Assembly: GCA_003209655.1 (NCBI GenBank)
Contig: QCPW01000001.1
Span: forward strand, 481,160 to 545,159
Direction of reading: 5' to 3'
Source: Prochlorococcus sp. AG-442-M23
GTDB lineage: Bacteria; Cyanobacteriota; Cyanobacteriia; PCC-6307; Cyanobiaceae
DNA length: 64,000 bases
The translations under genes and the position numbers were made by a program. Under the pieces are notes generated by a model. The model worked only from the letters and a program-made list of their open reading frames with translations, did no database searches and was not told the origin of the DNA. Positions within the stretch are counted from its first letter, which is position 1, and each line of letters opens with the position of its first letter. Of the stretch, positions 19,000-28,503 are shown piece after piece.

Positions 19000-20640
19000 T
19001 TGAGCAGCTATTTTTTCCCACATTTTGTATTTCATACCATAGGAACATTAGGTATAGGTTTATCTGATTTCCCTTGGTTATCAGTTTCCATTCTTTTCCC
19101 AATTGGAAGTGCATTTTTGATACCTTTAATTCCTGATAAAGGAGATGGAAAAGAAGTAAGGTGGTTTGCGCTAGTTGTTGCTTTAATTACATTTCTTGTA
19201 ACTGTAGGATCCTATATAAATGGTTTTGATGTTAATAATGAAAATATTCAATTGCAAGAAAGTCTCAATTGGTTACCTAAGTTAGGACTGACTTGGTCAG
19301 TTGGTGCTGATGGTATTTCAATGCCCCTTATATTGTTAACTAGTTTTATAACATCACTAGCTGTTTTAGCCGCATGGCCAGTCAAATTTAAACCAAAGTT
19401 ATTTTTCTTTTTAATTCTTATAATGGATGGCGGCCAAATTGCCGTTTTTGCAGTTCAAGATATGCTTTTATTCTTTTTAAGCTGGGAACTAGAATTATTG
19501 CCTGTTTATTTACTTTTAGCTATTTGGGGAGGTAAAAATAGACAATATGCCGCTACAAAATTTATTATTTATACAGCTGGTAGTTCTATATTTATACTTT
19601 TAGCTGCGTTAGCAATGGGATTTTATGGAACTGGAGTTCCAAACTTTGAATTTTCTCATCTAGCTAATCAAGATTTTAGTCAAAACTTTCAAATTCTTTG
19701 TTATATCGGCCTACTAATTGCTTTTGGTGTGAAACTGCCAATTGTCCCATTGCATACTTGGTTGCCAGATGCACATGGAGAGGCGACAGCGCCTGTTCAT
19801 ATGTTATTGGCAGGAATTCTGTTAAAGATGGGTGGATATGCTCTTTTAAGATTTAATGCACAATTATTACCTGTCGCACATGCTCAATTCGCTCCATTAT
19901 TAATAGTTCTTGGGGTAGTTAATATAATTTATGCTGCATTAACTTCTTTTGCACAAAGAAATCTCAAAAGAAAAATTGCATATAGTTCAATTAGTCATAT
20001 GGGATTTGTCCTAATTGGAATTGGTAGTTTTAGTAGCCTTGGGACAAGTGGCGCGATGTTGCAAATGGTTAGTCATGGATTAATTGGAGCAAGTTTATTT
20101 TTTCTTGTTGGAGCTACTTATGACAGGACCAAGACTCTTAAACTTGATGAAATGGGTGGTGTAGGACAAAAAATGCGTATTATGTTTGCTTTGTGGACTG
20201 CCTGCTCTCTTGCATCTCTTGCGTTACCAGGTATGAGCGGTTTTGTATCTGAATTAATGGTATTTACCGGTTTTGTTACCGATGAAGTATACACTTTGCC
20301 TTTTAGAGTTGTCATGGCTTCTTTAGCTGCGATAGGAGTAATACTTACTCCTATTTATTTGCTTTCTATGTTGCGAGAGATTTTCTTTGGTAAAGAAAAT
20401 CCAAAATTAACTGAAGATAGAAATTTAATCGATGCAGAGCCTAGAGAGGTCTACATTATAGCTTGTTTACTATTGCCAATAATCGGGATAGGTTTGTATC
20501 CAAGGTTAGTTACTGAAAGTTATTTGGCTTCAATCAATAATTTAGTTGATAGAGATCTAAATGCCGTTAAAAGTGCTGGCAAGACAAATATTTTTGCAGG
20601 AAATAAAAACAATGAAATATTAAAAGCACCTACTATATAA
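19000..20640 (+). CDS. ndhD: NDH-1 subunit 4 (NdhD1 type)
   Basis: Proton-translocating membrane subunit, 546 residues with about 14 helices. Motifs include [47 protein letters not shown] and [14 protein letters not shown]. The chosen TTG start at 19000 gives an N-terminal leader; an ATG at 18980 runs quickly into a stop. The true start could lie slightly further in, because the conserved part begins around LSDFPWLS. It follows ndhF and probably shares its transcript. Confidence 0.94.
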   Translation: MSSYFFPHFVFHTIGTLGIGLSDFPWLSVSILFPIGSAFLIPLIPDKGDGKEVRWFALVVALITFLVTVGSYINGFDVNNENIQLQESLNWLPKLGLTWSVGADGISMPLILLTSFITSLAVLAAWPVKFKPKLFFFLILIMDGGQIAVFAVQDMLLFFLSWELELLPVYLLLAIWGGKNRQYAATKFIIYTAGSSIFILLAALAMGFYGTGVPNFEFSHLANQDFSQNFQILCYIGLLIAFGVKLPIVPLHTWLPDAHGEATAPVHMLLAGILLKMGGYALLRFNAQLLPVAHAQFAPLLIVLGVVNIIYAALTSFAQRNLKRKIAYSSISHMGFVLIGIGSFSSLGTSGAMLQMVSHGLIGASLFFLVGATYDRTKTLKLDEMGGVGQKMRIMFALWTACSLASLALPGMSGFVSELMVFTGFVTDEVYTLPFRVVMASLAAIGVILTPIYLLSMLREIFFGKENPKLTEDRNLIDAEPREVYIIACLLLPIIGIGLYPRLVTESYLASINNLVDRDLNAVKSAGKTNIFAGNKNNEILKAPTI

Positions 20641-20683
20641 TTTTATAAAATTTATTTATTATTTTTTGGCATAAAAATAGATA

Positions 20684-20697
20684 TAAAGATATCTTTA
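20684..20697. repeat. 14-bp perfect palindrome
   Basis: TAAAGATATCTTTA lies in the 96-bp gap between ndhD and the scpA frame. It could be a short hairpin (5-bp stem, 4-base loop) or a protein site. In DNA this AT-rich it may be chance. Confidence 0.25.
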
Positions 20698-20736
20698 AAA
20701 AAGATTTAATTAAATTAAATAACTAATTCTAAGTCT

Positions 20737-21588
20737 ATTGATAGGTCACAGCTCGGACCTAGATTACTAATCAGATTTCTTCAAGATGCAGCTGGGAGAG
20801 GTGATCTTGACCCATGGGACATTGATGTAATAAGTGTAATTGATAGTTTTTTAGAACAATTCAATCAGAATTTGCAATATACATCAAATGATCAAATTTC
20901 ATATCAAAAGGACCTATCTGAAACAAGTGAAGCATTTTTTGCTGCTTCAGTATTAGTTAATTTAAAAGCTCAAGTTTTAGAATCTGATGTTTTTCAACAA
21001 GAAAAATTAGGTTTTGGAGAAGAAATTGAGATAGATGACAACCAAGAATGGATTAATCAAGGATTTGATATCCCAAAATATCCTGAAAAATATCTTAGGA
21101 GAAGATCAGTAGCTCAGCCTGTTATTCAACGAACGTCAACATTAGGAGAACTCGTTAGTCAACTTGAAGCGATTGCTGAAATAATTGAAAAGCAAGATCT
21201 TTTGCTTATGAAAAGGAAAAGAAATAAAAAATATTCTGAAAAAATTTTAATCTCTAAAGTTCAATCTCTAGCACATCGTGAAAAACTTCCTGAGACAACT
21301 AAAGCACTTGGAAAGTTTCTTGATGGATGGGAAAAGGCACTGCAATGGACAGACTTTGAATATTTAGTAAATAAGTGGCAGAATGTGGTAAAGAGCGATC
21401 TAGATAAAGATAGACTTGGTGTGTTTTGGGCATTATTATTTTTATTTTCCGAAAATAAAATTGAAATAAAACAAAAAAATTCACTTTATGGTCCAATACA
21501 AATAAAAAGAATTCTTCCTGATGGTGAATTAGCGCAGTTACCTATAGAGAATCTGGAAGTCGCTGACAGTTCATCAACTGCTGCTTAA
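20737..21588 (+). CDS. scpA: Segregation and condensation protein ScpA (non-canonical start)
   Basis: Kleisin subunit of the SMC-ScpAB condensin. The reading frame encodes GPRLLIRFLQDAAGRGDLDPWD at the N-terminus, matching the cyanobacterial ScpA start, then a middle region around AAIAEIIEKQDLL-like helices and a C-terminal winged helix (VFWALLFLFSENKIEIKQ). The frame opens just after a TAA at 20716-20718 and contains no ATG, GTG or TTG before the conserved block. Available codons are ATA 20719 and ATT 20737; ATT is used here as a placeholder. A TTG at 20872 would delete about 45 conserved residues. It is 283 residues from 20737. Confidence 0.75.
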   Translation: MDRSQLGPRLLIRFLQDAAGRGDLDPWDIDVISVIDSFLEQFNQNLQYTSNDQISYQKDLSETSEAFFAASVLVNLKAQVLESDVFQQEKLGFGEEIEIDDNQEWINQGFDIPKYPEKYLRRRSVAQPVIQRTSTLGELVSQLEAIAEIIEKQDLLLMKRKRNKKYSEKILISKVQSLAHREKLPETTKALGKFLDGWEKALQWTDFEYLVNKWQNVVKSDLDKDRLGVFWALLFLFSENKIEIKQKNSLYGPIQIKRILPDGELAQLPIENLEVADSSSTAA

Positions 21589-21607
21589 AGGTATGAGAAC
21601 AATAACG

Positions 21608-21613
21608 TATAAT
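21608..21613 (+). promoter_or_regulatory. Candidate -10 element (TATAAT)
   Basis: A consensus TATAAT lies 26 bp before the ATG of the sugar nucleotidyltransferase, followed by an AAGAGG ribosome-binding-like run at 21621-21626. No good -35 is seen at 17 bp, which is common in this kind of genome. It would give an independent promoter for the gene after scpA. Confidence 0.4.
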
Positions 21614-21639
21614 CTGTAAAAAGAGGTTTTTAAAAGCTG

Positions 21640-22818
21640 ATGAAGGCAATGATACTTGCAGCAGGGAAGGGAACGCGTATTCAACCAATTACGCATATTA
21701 TCCCTAAACCCATGATTCCGATTTTACAAAAACCTGTAATGGAATTTTTGTTGGAACTCTTAAAAGAACATGGTTTTAGAGAAATAATGGTTAATGTTTC
21801 CCATCTTGCAGAGGAAATTGAAAACTATTTTAGAGATGGGCAAAGATTCGGTGTTGAGATAGCTTATAGCTTTGAAGGCAGAATTGAAGATGGAGAAATG
21901 ATTGGTGATGCTTTAGGTTCAGCAGGAGGATTAAAAAAAATACAAGATTTTCAGAATTTTTTTGATGAAACTTTTGTTGTACTTTGCGGTGATGCTTTAG
22001 TTGATTTAGATTTAACTGAAGCAGTCAAGAATCATAAAAAAAAGGGGGCAATAGCAAGTTTAATTACAAAGAAGGTAACTCGAGAACAGGTTTCTAGCTA
22101 TGGAGTTGTAGTTTCTGATGAAAATGGAAAAATCAAAGCTTTTCAAGAAAAACCATCGGTGGATGATGCTCTGAGTGATTCAATAAATACTGGAATTTAT
22201 CTATTTGAACCAGAAATTTTTAACTATATTCCTTCAGGGGAAAAATTTGATATAGGGGCTGATTTATTTCCTAAACTTGTTGAAATGGATTTGCCATTTT
22301 TTGCCTTGCCAATGGATTTTGAGTGGGTAGATATTGGAAAAGTTCCTGATTACTGGAGTGCGATTAGAAATGTATTACAAGGAAAAGTAAGACAAGTAGA
22401 AATTCCTGGTAAAGAAATTAAACCTGGAGTCTTTACAGGTCTAAACGTTGCTGCAAATTGGGATCAAGTTGATATAAAAGGTCCAGTTTATATTGGAGGG
22501 ATGACAAGAATAGAAAATGGTGCCACTATTATTGGCCCCTCAATGATTGGACCAAGTTGTTGTATCTGCGAGGGAGCAACAATAGATAACTCTATAATTT
22601 TTGATTATTCAAAAATTGGTAAAGGAGTTCAACTTGTAGATAAATTAGTATTTGGTAGGTATTGTGTTGGAAAAAATGGAGATCATTTTGATTTAAAAGA
22701 TGCTTCCTTGGACTGGTTAATAACAGACTCAAGAAGGTTAGATTTAACTGAGCCTTCTCCTCAGCAAAAAGCTATGGCGGAGTTGCTAGGTACTGATTTG
22801 ATTAACATTCCAGATTAA
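21640..22818 (+). CDS. Sugar-phosphate nucleotidyltransferase (mannose-1-phosphate guanylyltransferase-like)
   Basis: A 392-residue NDP-sugar pyrophosphorylase. The N-terminal Rossmann-like domain has AMILAAGKGTRIQPITHIIPKP-type nucleotide binding (residues 3-24) and VVLCGDALVDLDL for metal and sugar binding. The C-terminal third has left-handed beta-helix hexapeptides (GGMTRIENGATIIGPSMIGP) typical of GMPP/GlmU-like enzymes. The product is probably GDP-mannose or another NDP-hexose for cell-surface glycans; base and sugar specificity are not readable. The last 17 bp overlap the convergent metF tail. Confidence 0.85.
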   Translation: MKAMILAAGKGTRIQPITHIIPKPMIPILQKPVMEFLLELLKEHGFREIMVNVSHLAEEIENYFRDGQRFGVEIAYSFEGRIEDGEMIGDALGSAGGLKKIQDFQNFFDETFVVLCGDALVDLDLTEAVKNHKKKGAIASLITKKVTREQVSSYGVVVSDENGKIKAFQEKPSVDDALSDSINTGIYLFEPEIFNYIPSGEKFDIGADLFPKLVEMDLPFFALPMDFEWVDIGKVPDYWSAIRNVLQGKVRQVEIPGKEIKPGVFTGLNVAANWDQVDIKGPVYIGGMTRIENGATIIGPSMIGPSCCICEGATIDNSIIFDYSKIGKGVQLVDKLVFGRYCVGKNGDHFDLKDASLDWLITDSRRLDLTEPSPQQKAMAELLGTDLINIPD

Positions 22819-23692
22819 GACCAGATTTTTCAAGTATTTCTGGGATAAGATGCTCTGCCTTGACTGCCATTAAATGGATACCCTGAGCGATGTTAATAAA
22901 ATCTTTTGCTTGTTCTGAGGCAATTAATATACCCTCTTTCAGAGGATCTTTTGCTTCTTTAAGACGAACTAAAATATTATCAGGGATATTAGCACCAGGT
23001 ACATATTTATTGATGAAAAGAGCATTTTTATATGATTTCAATAAGAAAACACCTGCAATAACTGGTATTTCAAGTGGATTACTGATTTCTTCGCAAAAAT
23101 TAATTAAACAATTTCTATCCATAACTATTTGAGTTTGCAAGAAATTAGCTCCAGCCTCCTTTTTTTTTCTAGTTCTAGTTTTTAAACTTCTTTGATTGCG
23201 ACAACTGGGATCTACTGCTGCACCTGCAAAGATATTGGTTTGTTTGTCAGGAAGTTGCTTAAAAGTAGGATCAATTCCTTGATTGAATGCCTGAATTTGT
23301 TTTAATAATCGAACCGATTCAAATTCATGAACTGCTTTAGTTTCTTGTTGATCGCCAGCTTTTACAGAATCTCCTGTAATACATAAAATGTTTTTAATAC
23401 CCAAGGCATTTGCTCCAAGAATGTCCGATTGTAAAGCGATTTTATTACGATCTCTGCAGGAGATTTGCATTATCGGTTCTATCCCATTTTCTAGTAGTAG
23501 TTTGGACATTGCTAAACTACACATTCTCATTATTGCTCTACTTCCATCCGTAATGTTAACAGCATGTACCTTATCTTTAAGAAGTTGTGCTATCTTAAGA
23601 GATCTTATGGGGTCCCCTCCTCTTGGCGGCATTAATTCTGCTGTAATTACTTTTGAATTTTTTTCTAAAGTTTGCTGAAGTTTTGATTTCAA
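22802..23692 (-). CDS. metF: 5,10-methylenetetrahydrofolate reductase
   Basis: MetF reduces methylene-THF to methyl-THF for methionine synthesis, with FAD. Conserved blocks are VITAELMPPRGG (the substrate Glu near residue 20), LGIKNILCITGD, FAGAAVDP, and GANFLQTQIVMD. It starts at TTG 23692 (L in LKSKLQQTLEK), giving about 296 residues. A longer frame to TTG 23773 exists but overlaps the divergent LuxR-type gene and adds a sequence unlike MetF. The 3' end overlaps the convergent sugar nucleotidyltransferase by 17 bp. Confidence 0.9.
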   Translation of the reverse strand: MKSKLQQTLEKNSKVITAELMPPRGGDPIRSLKIAQLLKDKVHAVNITDGSRAIMRMCSLAMSKLLLENGIEPIMQISCRDRNKIALQSDILGANALGIKNILCITGDSVKAGDQQETKAVHEFESVRLLKQIQAFNQGIDPTFKQLPDKQTNIFAGAAVDPSCRNQRSLKTRTRKKKEAGANFLQTQIVMDRNCLINFCEEISNPLEIPVIAGVFLLKSYKNALFINKYVPGANIPDNILVRLKEAKDPLKEGILIASEQAKDFINIAQGIHLMAVKAEHLIPEILEKSGLNLEC

Positions 23693-23767
23693 TTGCTTTT
23701 TTCCAACTTGGTTAAGAAGTTTACTGATATTGCTAAACTCAATTAATATAAAAAAGGAACTGTTTAA

Positions 23768-24046
23768 ATGCAAATGGTTGAAGAAGGAGTTAACGACATT
23801 GATATGATGGGTCTCTCATCCAGAGAGATGGAAATCATAGATTTAGTAGCTGATGGGCTTACAAATCAAGAAATTGCAGTAAAGCTTACTATTAGTAAAA
23901 GAACTGTTGATAATCACGTAAGTAATATGTTTACGAAAACAGGCTCAAAAAATAGAGTAGCACTATTAAATTGGGCCATGGATCATGGCAAGATTTGCAG
24001 AGATGGATTTAATTGTTGTTCTTTGCCTGATTCAGGTCAAGATTAA
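23768..24046 (+). CDS. pedR: Mini LuxR-type regulator, PedR-like
   Basis: A 92-residue DNA-binding protein that is almost only a LuxR/FixJ helix-turn-helix: LSSREMEIIDLVADGLTNQEIA at 16-37, then the recognition helix KRTVDNHVSNMFTKTG at 44-59. There is no receiver domain. Three cysteines (77, 83, 84) follow the HTH. Size and layout match PedR (Ssl0564) of Synechocystis, a thioredoxin-responsive regulator whose activity depends on a C-terminal cysteine disulfide. The PedR assignment is inferred; csgD-like names are also used. It is divergent from metF. Confidence 0.75.
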   Translation: MQMVEEGVNDIDMMGLSSREMEIIDLVADGLTNQEIAVKLTISKRTVDNHVSNMFTKTGSKNRVALLNWAMDHGKICRDGFNCCSLPDSGQD

Positions 24047-24194
24047 TTTCATTTCCCATATCACTATTCTCTCTTAAATTTATTAAACAATAGTTTGTTG
24101 AATTTAGTTCAAATAATTCAGCGTAATCAAGACATGCCTCCTTATCAGAGTTAACAAATCTCAATACCCCATCTCTGTCATAAAGACCATACAT
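24009..24194 (-). CDS. Small conserved-looking hypothetical protein
   Basis: A 61-residue product from the ATG at 24194, starting MYGLYDRDGVLRFVNSDKEACLDYAELFEL. This is an orderly acidic sequence with two cysteines, unlike a random shadow frame. A longer frame back to 24296 would add 34 Lys/Ile-rich residues and overlap the CYTH gene, so the shorter start is preferred. The last 38 bp overlap the end of the convergent PedR-like gene. I do not recognise a named domain; the RDGVLRFVNSD part is loosely PAS-like. Function unknown. Confidence 0.6.
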   Translation of the reverse strand: MYGLYDRDGVLRFVNSDKEACLDYAELFELNSTNYCLINLRENSDMGNEINLDLNQAKNNN

Positions 24195-24265
24195 ATCAAA
24201 ATTATGAAAAAGTATATTTATGATTAATAAGAATATATATGATTTGTGAGCTTTTTGGATATTTT

Positions 24266-24754
24266 TTATAGATTTTTTAAATCTTGGTTTTCCCATTTGG
24301 AAAAGGGATGTTTTGCCAAACTTAAATTAGTAAAAATTTTAAGACCTGTAATTTCTCTTGATAAAAAAGATGGAAGAATAACTTCTTCTTTTTCTTCATT
24401 AAGCTCAACTTCGGCAATTTCTAATGGAAAGTTTTTTTCTTTAAAACAATCTATTATCCATTTTCGTTGATCAACTTCTAAAAAAAATCTTTCTTTCTTT
24501 ATTGTATTTGTAAGTGATGCCATGATTTCTTCGCCTTCATTAGTTGGAATTAAGTATTCATATTCATAATTAGTAAAATTTTTTATGTGTTTTTTTAATG
24601 CAATTTTAAAATTTCTACCGTTAAATCTGATTCTAATGATCCAATCCTCTAAATTATAAGATAGATAGCCCTGCTCTAAAAAAATTTTATGAGTTATGAA
24701 TTTTTCCCACTGATTATTTTTTATAAGAAATCGTCTTTCTATTTCTAATGACAT
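24266..24754 (-). CDS. CYTH domain protein (triphosphate tunnel metalloenzyme)
   Basis: A 162-residue CYTH protein. The hallmark EXEXK-like start is EIERRFL at residues 4-10, followed by alternating charged beta strands (IRIRFNGRNFKIALKKH, YEYEYLI, FLEVDQRKW, AEVELNEEKEEV) that form the tunnel. Family members hydrolyse inorganic triphosphate or act on nucleotide triphosphates; the substrate is not predictable here. It lies 1 bp downstream of nadK on the same strand, so the two are probably cotranscribed. Confidence 0.88.
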   Translation of the reverse strand: MSLEIERRFLIKNNQWEKFITHKIFLEQGYLSYNLEDWIIRIRFNGRNFKIALKKHIKNFTNYEYEYLIPTNEGEEIMASLTNTIKKERFFLEVDQRKWIIDCFKEKNFPLEIAEVELNEEKEEVILPSFLSREITGLKIFTNLSLAKHPFSKWENQDLKNL

Positions 24755-24755
24755 C

Positions 24756-25670
24756 TTAATTACTCTTATTATTTTTTAATGATAAATCACCTTTCCATTC
24801 AAGCTTTTTAATTAATTTAATGTAGTATGAAATACTTTTATCAAAAGTAATCATTTTGCATGGCTTTGTTAACTTATTAATCTCACAATAATCACTTTCT
24901 TTTATAGTCATACACTTTATTCCATCTTTCCATAGTTTTATTTTTCTTTTATTTTTTTGAACGGCTCTAATAATTACCTTACTGGTATCAGGAATAATAA
25001 TAGGACGACTTGCTAAACTCATAGGGCATATTGGATTTATTACAAAAGCATTGATTGAGGGGTGTACTATTGGCCCTCCTGCTGCCATAGAATATGCTGT
25101 AGAACCAGTTGAGGAAGAAACTATAAGACCATCTCCTTTATATTCATTTACCTTTTCATTATCTATTTCGATTTGAATTTGATTAGTGGGTGAAATATCC
25201 TCCTCAACAGATTTAAAATAAAAATCATTTAGTGCGTCAAAGCTTTGTATGATTTTTCCTTTTTTATAATTTTTTATACTGAATACCTCACAATGTAGCC
25301 TGTTTCTAAAATCAATTGTATATTCTTCTTTTTCTAAAATTTCTATAAATGATTTGTCATATAAAAACTCTTTTTCTTGTGTCAAAAACCCTAAATTACC
25401 GCCAATATTAAAACAAAGTAAAGGAATATCATATTTAACTAATGCATTGGCGGATTTTAGAACAGTTCCATCACCGCCCAGAACGATAACTAGATCAGGT
25501 AATGAAATAAGATTACAAAAATAGTTTTCTATTTGTTCCTTTTCAAAATCACTTTCTATGCTGTTTGATTTAATATTCTTATCTTTCAGAGCATTTTCAC
25601 AAAATATGGACGATTCTTTAGCAATAGAGCTGTTAGAGCGATAGATAATAAGCACTAATGAAAGTTTCAC
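24756..25670 (-). CDS. nadK: NAD(+) kinase
   Basis: ATP-dependent NAD kinase, 304 residues, producing NADP for photosynthetic reduction. The [10 protein letters not shown] motif follows a Rossmann strand ([10 protein letters not shown]), and the second domain has [26 protein letters not shown], the NAD-binding signature. The GTG start at 25670 is the best candidate. It lies 9 bp downstream of ndhE on the same strand, at the end of the ndhA-I-G-E run. Confidence 0.95.
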   Translation of the reverse strand: MKLSLVLIIYRSNSSIAKESSIFCENALKDKNIKSNSIESDFEKEQIENYFCNLISLPDLVIVLGGDGTVLKSANALVKYDIPLLCFNIGGNLGFLTQEKEFLYDKSFIEILEKEEYTIDFRNRLHCEVFSIKNYKKGKIIQSFDALNDFYFKSVEEDISPTNQIQIEIDNEKVNEYKGDGLIVSSSTGSTAYSMAAGGPIVHPSINAFVINPICPMSLASRPIIIPDTSKVIIRAVQKNKRKIKLWKDGIKCMTIKESDYCEINKLTKPCKMITFDKSISYYIKLIKKLEWKGDLSLKNNKSN

Positions 25671-25679
25671 TAGATGCTC

Positions 25680-26000
25680 TTACCACTTTAATAAATTAAA
25701 ACTTTCCATATCCACAGTAACTCTATTTCTGTATAGAGATAACAATATAGCTAAACCAACCGCTGCTTCAGCAGCAGCAACTGTGATAACAAAAATTGTA
25801 AATACTTGTCCTTGAATTAAATTATTATCTATATAAGAAGAAAAAGCCATCAAATTTATATTAACTGCGTTCAACATTAACTCTATGCTCATCAAAACTC
25901 TTACTGCATTCCTACTATTTAATAATCCCCAAATCCCAATGCAAAATAAGATTGATGAAACTATTAAAAAACCTTGAAGAGGAATAGATTCTAAATTCAT
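25680..26000 (-). CDS. ndhE: NDH-1 subunit 4L
   Basis: Small membrane subunit (106 residues) with three helices. Family motifs GIWGLLNSRNAVRVLMSIELMLNAVN-type helix 2 and VAAAEAAVGLAILLSLYR helix 3 carry the membrane glutamates used in proton transfer. One base separates it from ndhG. Confidence 0.96.
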   Translation of the reverse strand: MNLESIPLQGFLIVSSILFCIGIWGLLNSRNAVRVLMSIELMLNAVNINLMAFSSYIDNNLIQGQVFTIFVITVAAAEAAVGLAILLSLYRNRVTVDMESFNLLKW

Positions 26001-26001
26001 A

Positions 26002-26601
26002 TTAATTTTTTTTAATTAGCAATGGCTCACTAGCTTTTTCTATCAGCTCTTGATCTACGGGCAATCCTGTCGAGATATCTTCATTCATTACATCCCTTCG
26101 AGCTAAAACTATAGCACCAATCATGGCCATTAATAGTAGTACAGATGCTACCTCGAACGGGAGTAAATAATCACTAAATAAATGTTCTCCGATTCTTATT
26201 GTTGATTCCTCACCTATAGATGCATTTGGATCTGCAACACTCCAAACATTCGAAAAGTCAACTCTAATTAAGAGACTTAGAAGAGTTAGGCAAATTGATG
26301 TTGATATAATTCTTCTTGATTTAATATTATCAATTGGCTTCAAATCTTCTTTTTTGTTTACTAACATAATCGCAAAAATTATCAGAACATTTACTGCTCC
26401 TACATAAACTAATACTTGAGCTGCAGCAACAAAACTAGCGTTTAAGAGCAGATATAAGCCTGCAACACTCATGAAAACTCCACCAAGTAAAAATGCAGAG
26501 TAAACAATACTTTCTAGGAGTATTACCCCTAAGGCTCCTACTATTACAACAAGAGATAATATTGAAAAGCAAATTATTTGTGTTGTGACTGCTATAGACA
26601 T
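26002..26601 (-). CDS. ndhG: NDH-1 subunit 6
   Basis: A 199-residue membrane subunit with about five helices. It has the NdhG/NuoJ pattern: VVIVGALGVILLESIVYSAFLLGGVF, then AQVLVYVGAVNVLIIFAIML, and a C-terminal VASVLLLMAMIGAIVLAR helix. It sits 12 bp after ndhI and 1 bp before ndhE in the ndhA-I-G-E cluster. Confidence 0.96.
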   Translation of the reverse strand: MSIAVTTQIICFSILSLVVIVGALGVILLESIVYSAFLLGGVFMSVAGLYLLLNASFVAAAQVLVYVGAVNVLIIFAIMLVNKKEDLKPIDNIKSRRIISTSICLTLLSLLIRVDFSNVWSVADPNASIGEESTIRIGEHLFSDYLLPFEVASVLLLMAMIGAIVLARRDVMNEDISTGLPVDQELIEKASEPLLIKKN

Positions 26602-26613
26602 GAATTATTTTAA

Positions 26614-27240
26614 TTAATTTTGTGGTTTGACAGCAGGATCTTTTTTATCATTAGCTTCAGGTTTCATCCAATCATAGACTTCTTCTGGTAGTTTACCAAC
26701 TCGAACAGCAGAAGGAGGAATTTCATGAGGATCCATTACTCCTTTGGGTAAATAAGCTAATTCCCTTAGAGGTTTGACGGATGGATCGGTAGTTACGTTT
26801 GTGGGTAGTCTACCTAGAGCAATATTATCAAAATTCAAATTATGTCTATCGAAAGTAGCTAATTCGTACTCTTCAGTCATGGATAAGCAATTTGTTGGAC
26901 AATATTCAACACAATTTCCACAAAAAATACAAACTCCAAAGTCTATAGAGTAATTTCTAAGTTCCTTTTTTTTGGTTTCTTTATTCATAACCCAGTCAAC
27001 TACTGGAAGATTTATCGGGCAAACGCGTACACAAACTTCGCAGGCTATGCATTTATCAAATTCATAATGAATTCTGCCTCTGTACCGTTCTGAAGGAATT
27101 AACTTTTCGTAGGGATATTGAACAGTAACGGGTCTTCTTCTGAGATGGTCAAAAGTTACAGAGAACCCATTGTATAGATATTTACCAGCACTAAAAGCTT
27201 CTTTTATATAACTATTTACTTTTTGAAGAAAATCTTTCAT
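26614..27240 (-). CDS. ndhI: NDH-1 subunit I (two 4Fe-4S clusters)
   Basis: Peripheral-arm iron-sulfur subunit, 208 residues. Two ferredoxin motifs are complete: Cys64-x2-Cys67-x2-Cys70-x3-Cys74 and Cys104-x2-Cys107-x2-Cys110-x3-Cys114. A proline-rich C-terminal tail (ending [11 protein letters not shown]) is unremarkable for the family. The gap to the upstream ndhA is 69 bp and contains a strong hairpin. Confidence 0.97.
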   Translation of the reverse strand: MKDFLQKVNSYIKEAFSAGKYLYNGFSVTFDHLRRRPVTVQYPYEKLIPSERYRGRIHYEFDKCIACEVCVRVCPINLPVVDWVMNKETKKKELRNYSIDFGVCIFCGNCVEYCPTNCLSMTEEYELATFDRHNLNFDNIALGRLPTNVTTDPSVKPLRELAYLPKGVMDPHEIPPSAVRVGKLPEEVYDWMKPEANDKKDPAVKPQN

Positions 27241-27282
27241 TTTAAAGAATTAACTTAATAATTTTATTCTAATGGATTAAAG

Positions 27283-27312
27283 TAAAGTTTAAGTACATAT
27301 ACTTAAACTTTA
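27283..27312 (-). repeat. 13-bp perfect stem, 4-base loop between ndhA and ndhI
   Basis: Left arm TAAAGTTTAAGTA (27283-27295), loop CATA, right arm TACTTAAACTTTA (27300-27312). The right arm includes the ndhA stop codon (27310-27312 on the reverse strand). In the ndhA-I transcript it would fold as an intercistronic hairpin. No T-run follows on the coding strand, so it resembles a processing or stability element more than an intrinsic terminator. Confidence 0.6.
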
Positions 27313-28428
27313 TCCACCAAAAAATTGAGGGAAAGCTAGTTTTAGTCCTGCTGTTATGAGGAGATTAGCAAGAGATATCGGTAAAAGGAACTTCCATCCT
27401 AAATCAAGTAGTTGATCTATTCGGACTCTTGGTGTTGTCCACCGTAATAAAATAGCAATAAAAACAAGTAGGTATGCTTTAAGAACTGTCATTATAATTC
27501 CTAAAGAAGCTGTGAATACTTGGATTACAGGAGCATTAATTGGAAGATTTAAAACTTTGGAAATTATCTCGACGGGAATAGGGAAGCCCCATCCTCCCAA
27601 ATAAAGTATTGATACTAATAATGCAGATAGAATTAAGTTTATATAACTACCTAGATAGAATAACGCGAATTTCATCCCAGCATATTCAGTTTGATAACCT
27701 GCTACTAATTCTTCTTCTGCTTCAGGTAAGTCAAAAGGAAGCCTCTCGCATTCAGCAAGTGCACATATCCAAAATATTATGAATCCAACAGGTTGCCGCC
27801 ATATATTCCAACTTAATATCCCAGCACCGCTTTGTTGATTAACAATATCAATTGTGCTGAGAGAATTTGTCATCAAGACAACAGCTAGTACAGACAAAGC
27901 TAAAGGTATTTCGTAACTTATAGACTGAGCAGCTGCCCTTAAACCGCCTAATAGTGAATATTTATTATTGGAGGCATATCCGCTCATAAGAAGACCTATA
28001 GGTTGGATACTACTTAAAGAAATCCAAAGAAAAATCCCAATCCCTACGTTACTAATTAGTAAGTTTTGACCAAAAGGAACAATTAACCAGGAGAGTATAA
28101 CTGGCACTAATACCAATATTGGTCCTGCAGTAAATAGAAATGAGTCTGCTTTTGCAGGAATAATATCTTCTTTAACAAGTAATTTAAGACCATCTGCAAT
28201 TGGTTGAAGTACTCCTAACGCACCTGCATATTCTGGCCCTATTCTTTGTTGAGCTGCTGCAGAAATCTTTCTTTCCAACCAAACAGTGACTAATACCCCA
28301 ACTACCGCCGATACTAAAACTAATAACATTGGCAAGGGTAGCCATATTACATGAGCAATTTCACTAGAGAGGCCAAAACCTTTCAAGATTTCATTAAAAC
28401 TATATTCAAGATCTATTCCGGAGTTCAA
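27310..28428 (-). CDS. ndhA: NDH-1 subunit 1
   Basis: Quinone-site membrane subunit of 372 residues, about eight helices. Hallmarks include [69 protein letters not shown]. It starts at TTG 28428; no ATG lies before the first conserved helix. It heads ndhA-I-G-E-nadK-CYTH and is 75 bp from the upstream gltA stop. Confidence 0.96.
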   Translation of the reverse strand: MNSGIDLEYSFNEILKGFGLSSEIAHVIWLPLPMLLVLVSAVVGVLVTVWLERKISAAAQQRIGPEYAGALGVLQPIADGLKLLVKEDIIPAKADSFLFTAGPILVLVPVILSWLIVPFGQNLLISNVGIGIFLWISLSSIQPIGLLMSGYASNNKYSLLGGLRAAAQSISYEIPLALSVLAVVLMTNSLSTIDIVNQQSGAGILSWNIWRQPVGFIIFWICALAECERLPFDLPEAEEELVAGYQTEYAGMKFALFYLGSYINLILSALLVSILYLGGWGFPIPVEIISKVLNLPINAPVIQVFTASLGIIMTVLKAYLLVFIAILLRWTTPRVRIDQLLDLGWKFLLPISLANLLITAGLKLAFPQFFGG

Positions 28429-28503
28429 AATTTCGTTGTTATTTATCCTATAGACTAACTCGTCATATACGATATGTGTGTTTTTTATGAAAAGCTGAAA
28501 ATA

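Noticed and set aside
22802..23773. Longer metF starting at TTG 23773
   Set aside because: The added 27 residues do not resemble MetF and would overlap the divergent regulator; TTG 23692 fits the family start.
24194..24296. Upstream extension of the small hypothetical gene
   Set aside because: Lys/Ile-rich residues overlapping the CYTH 3' end; the ATG at 24194 begins the orderly sequence.
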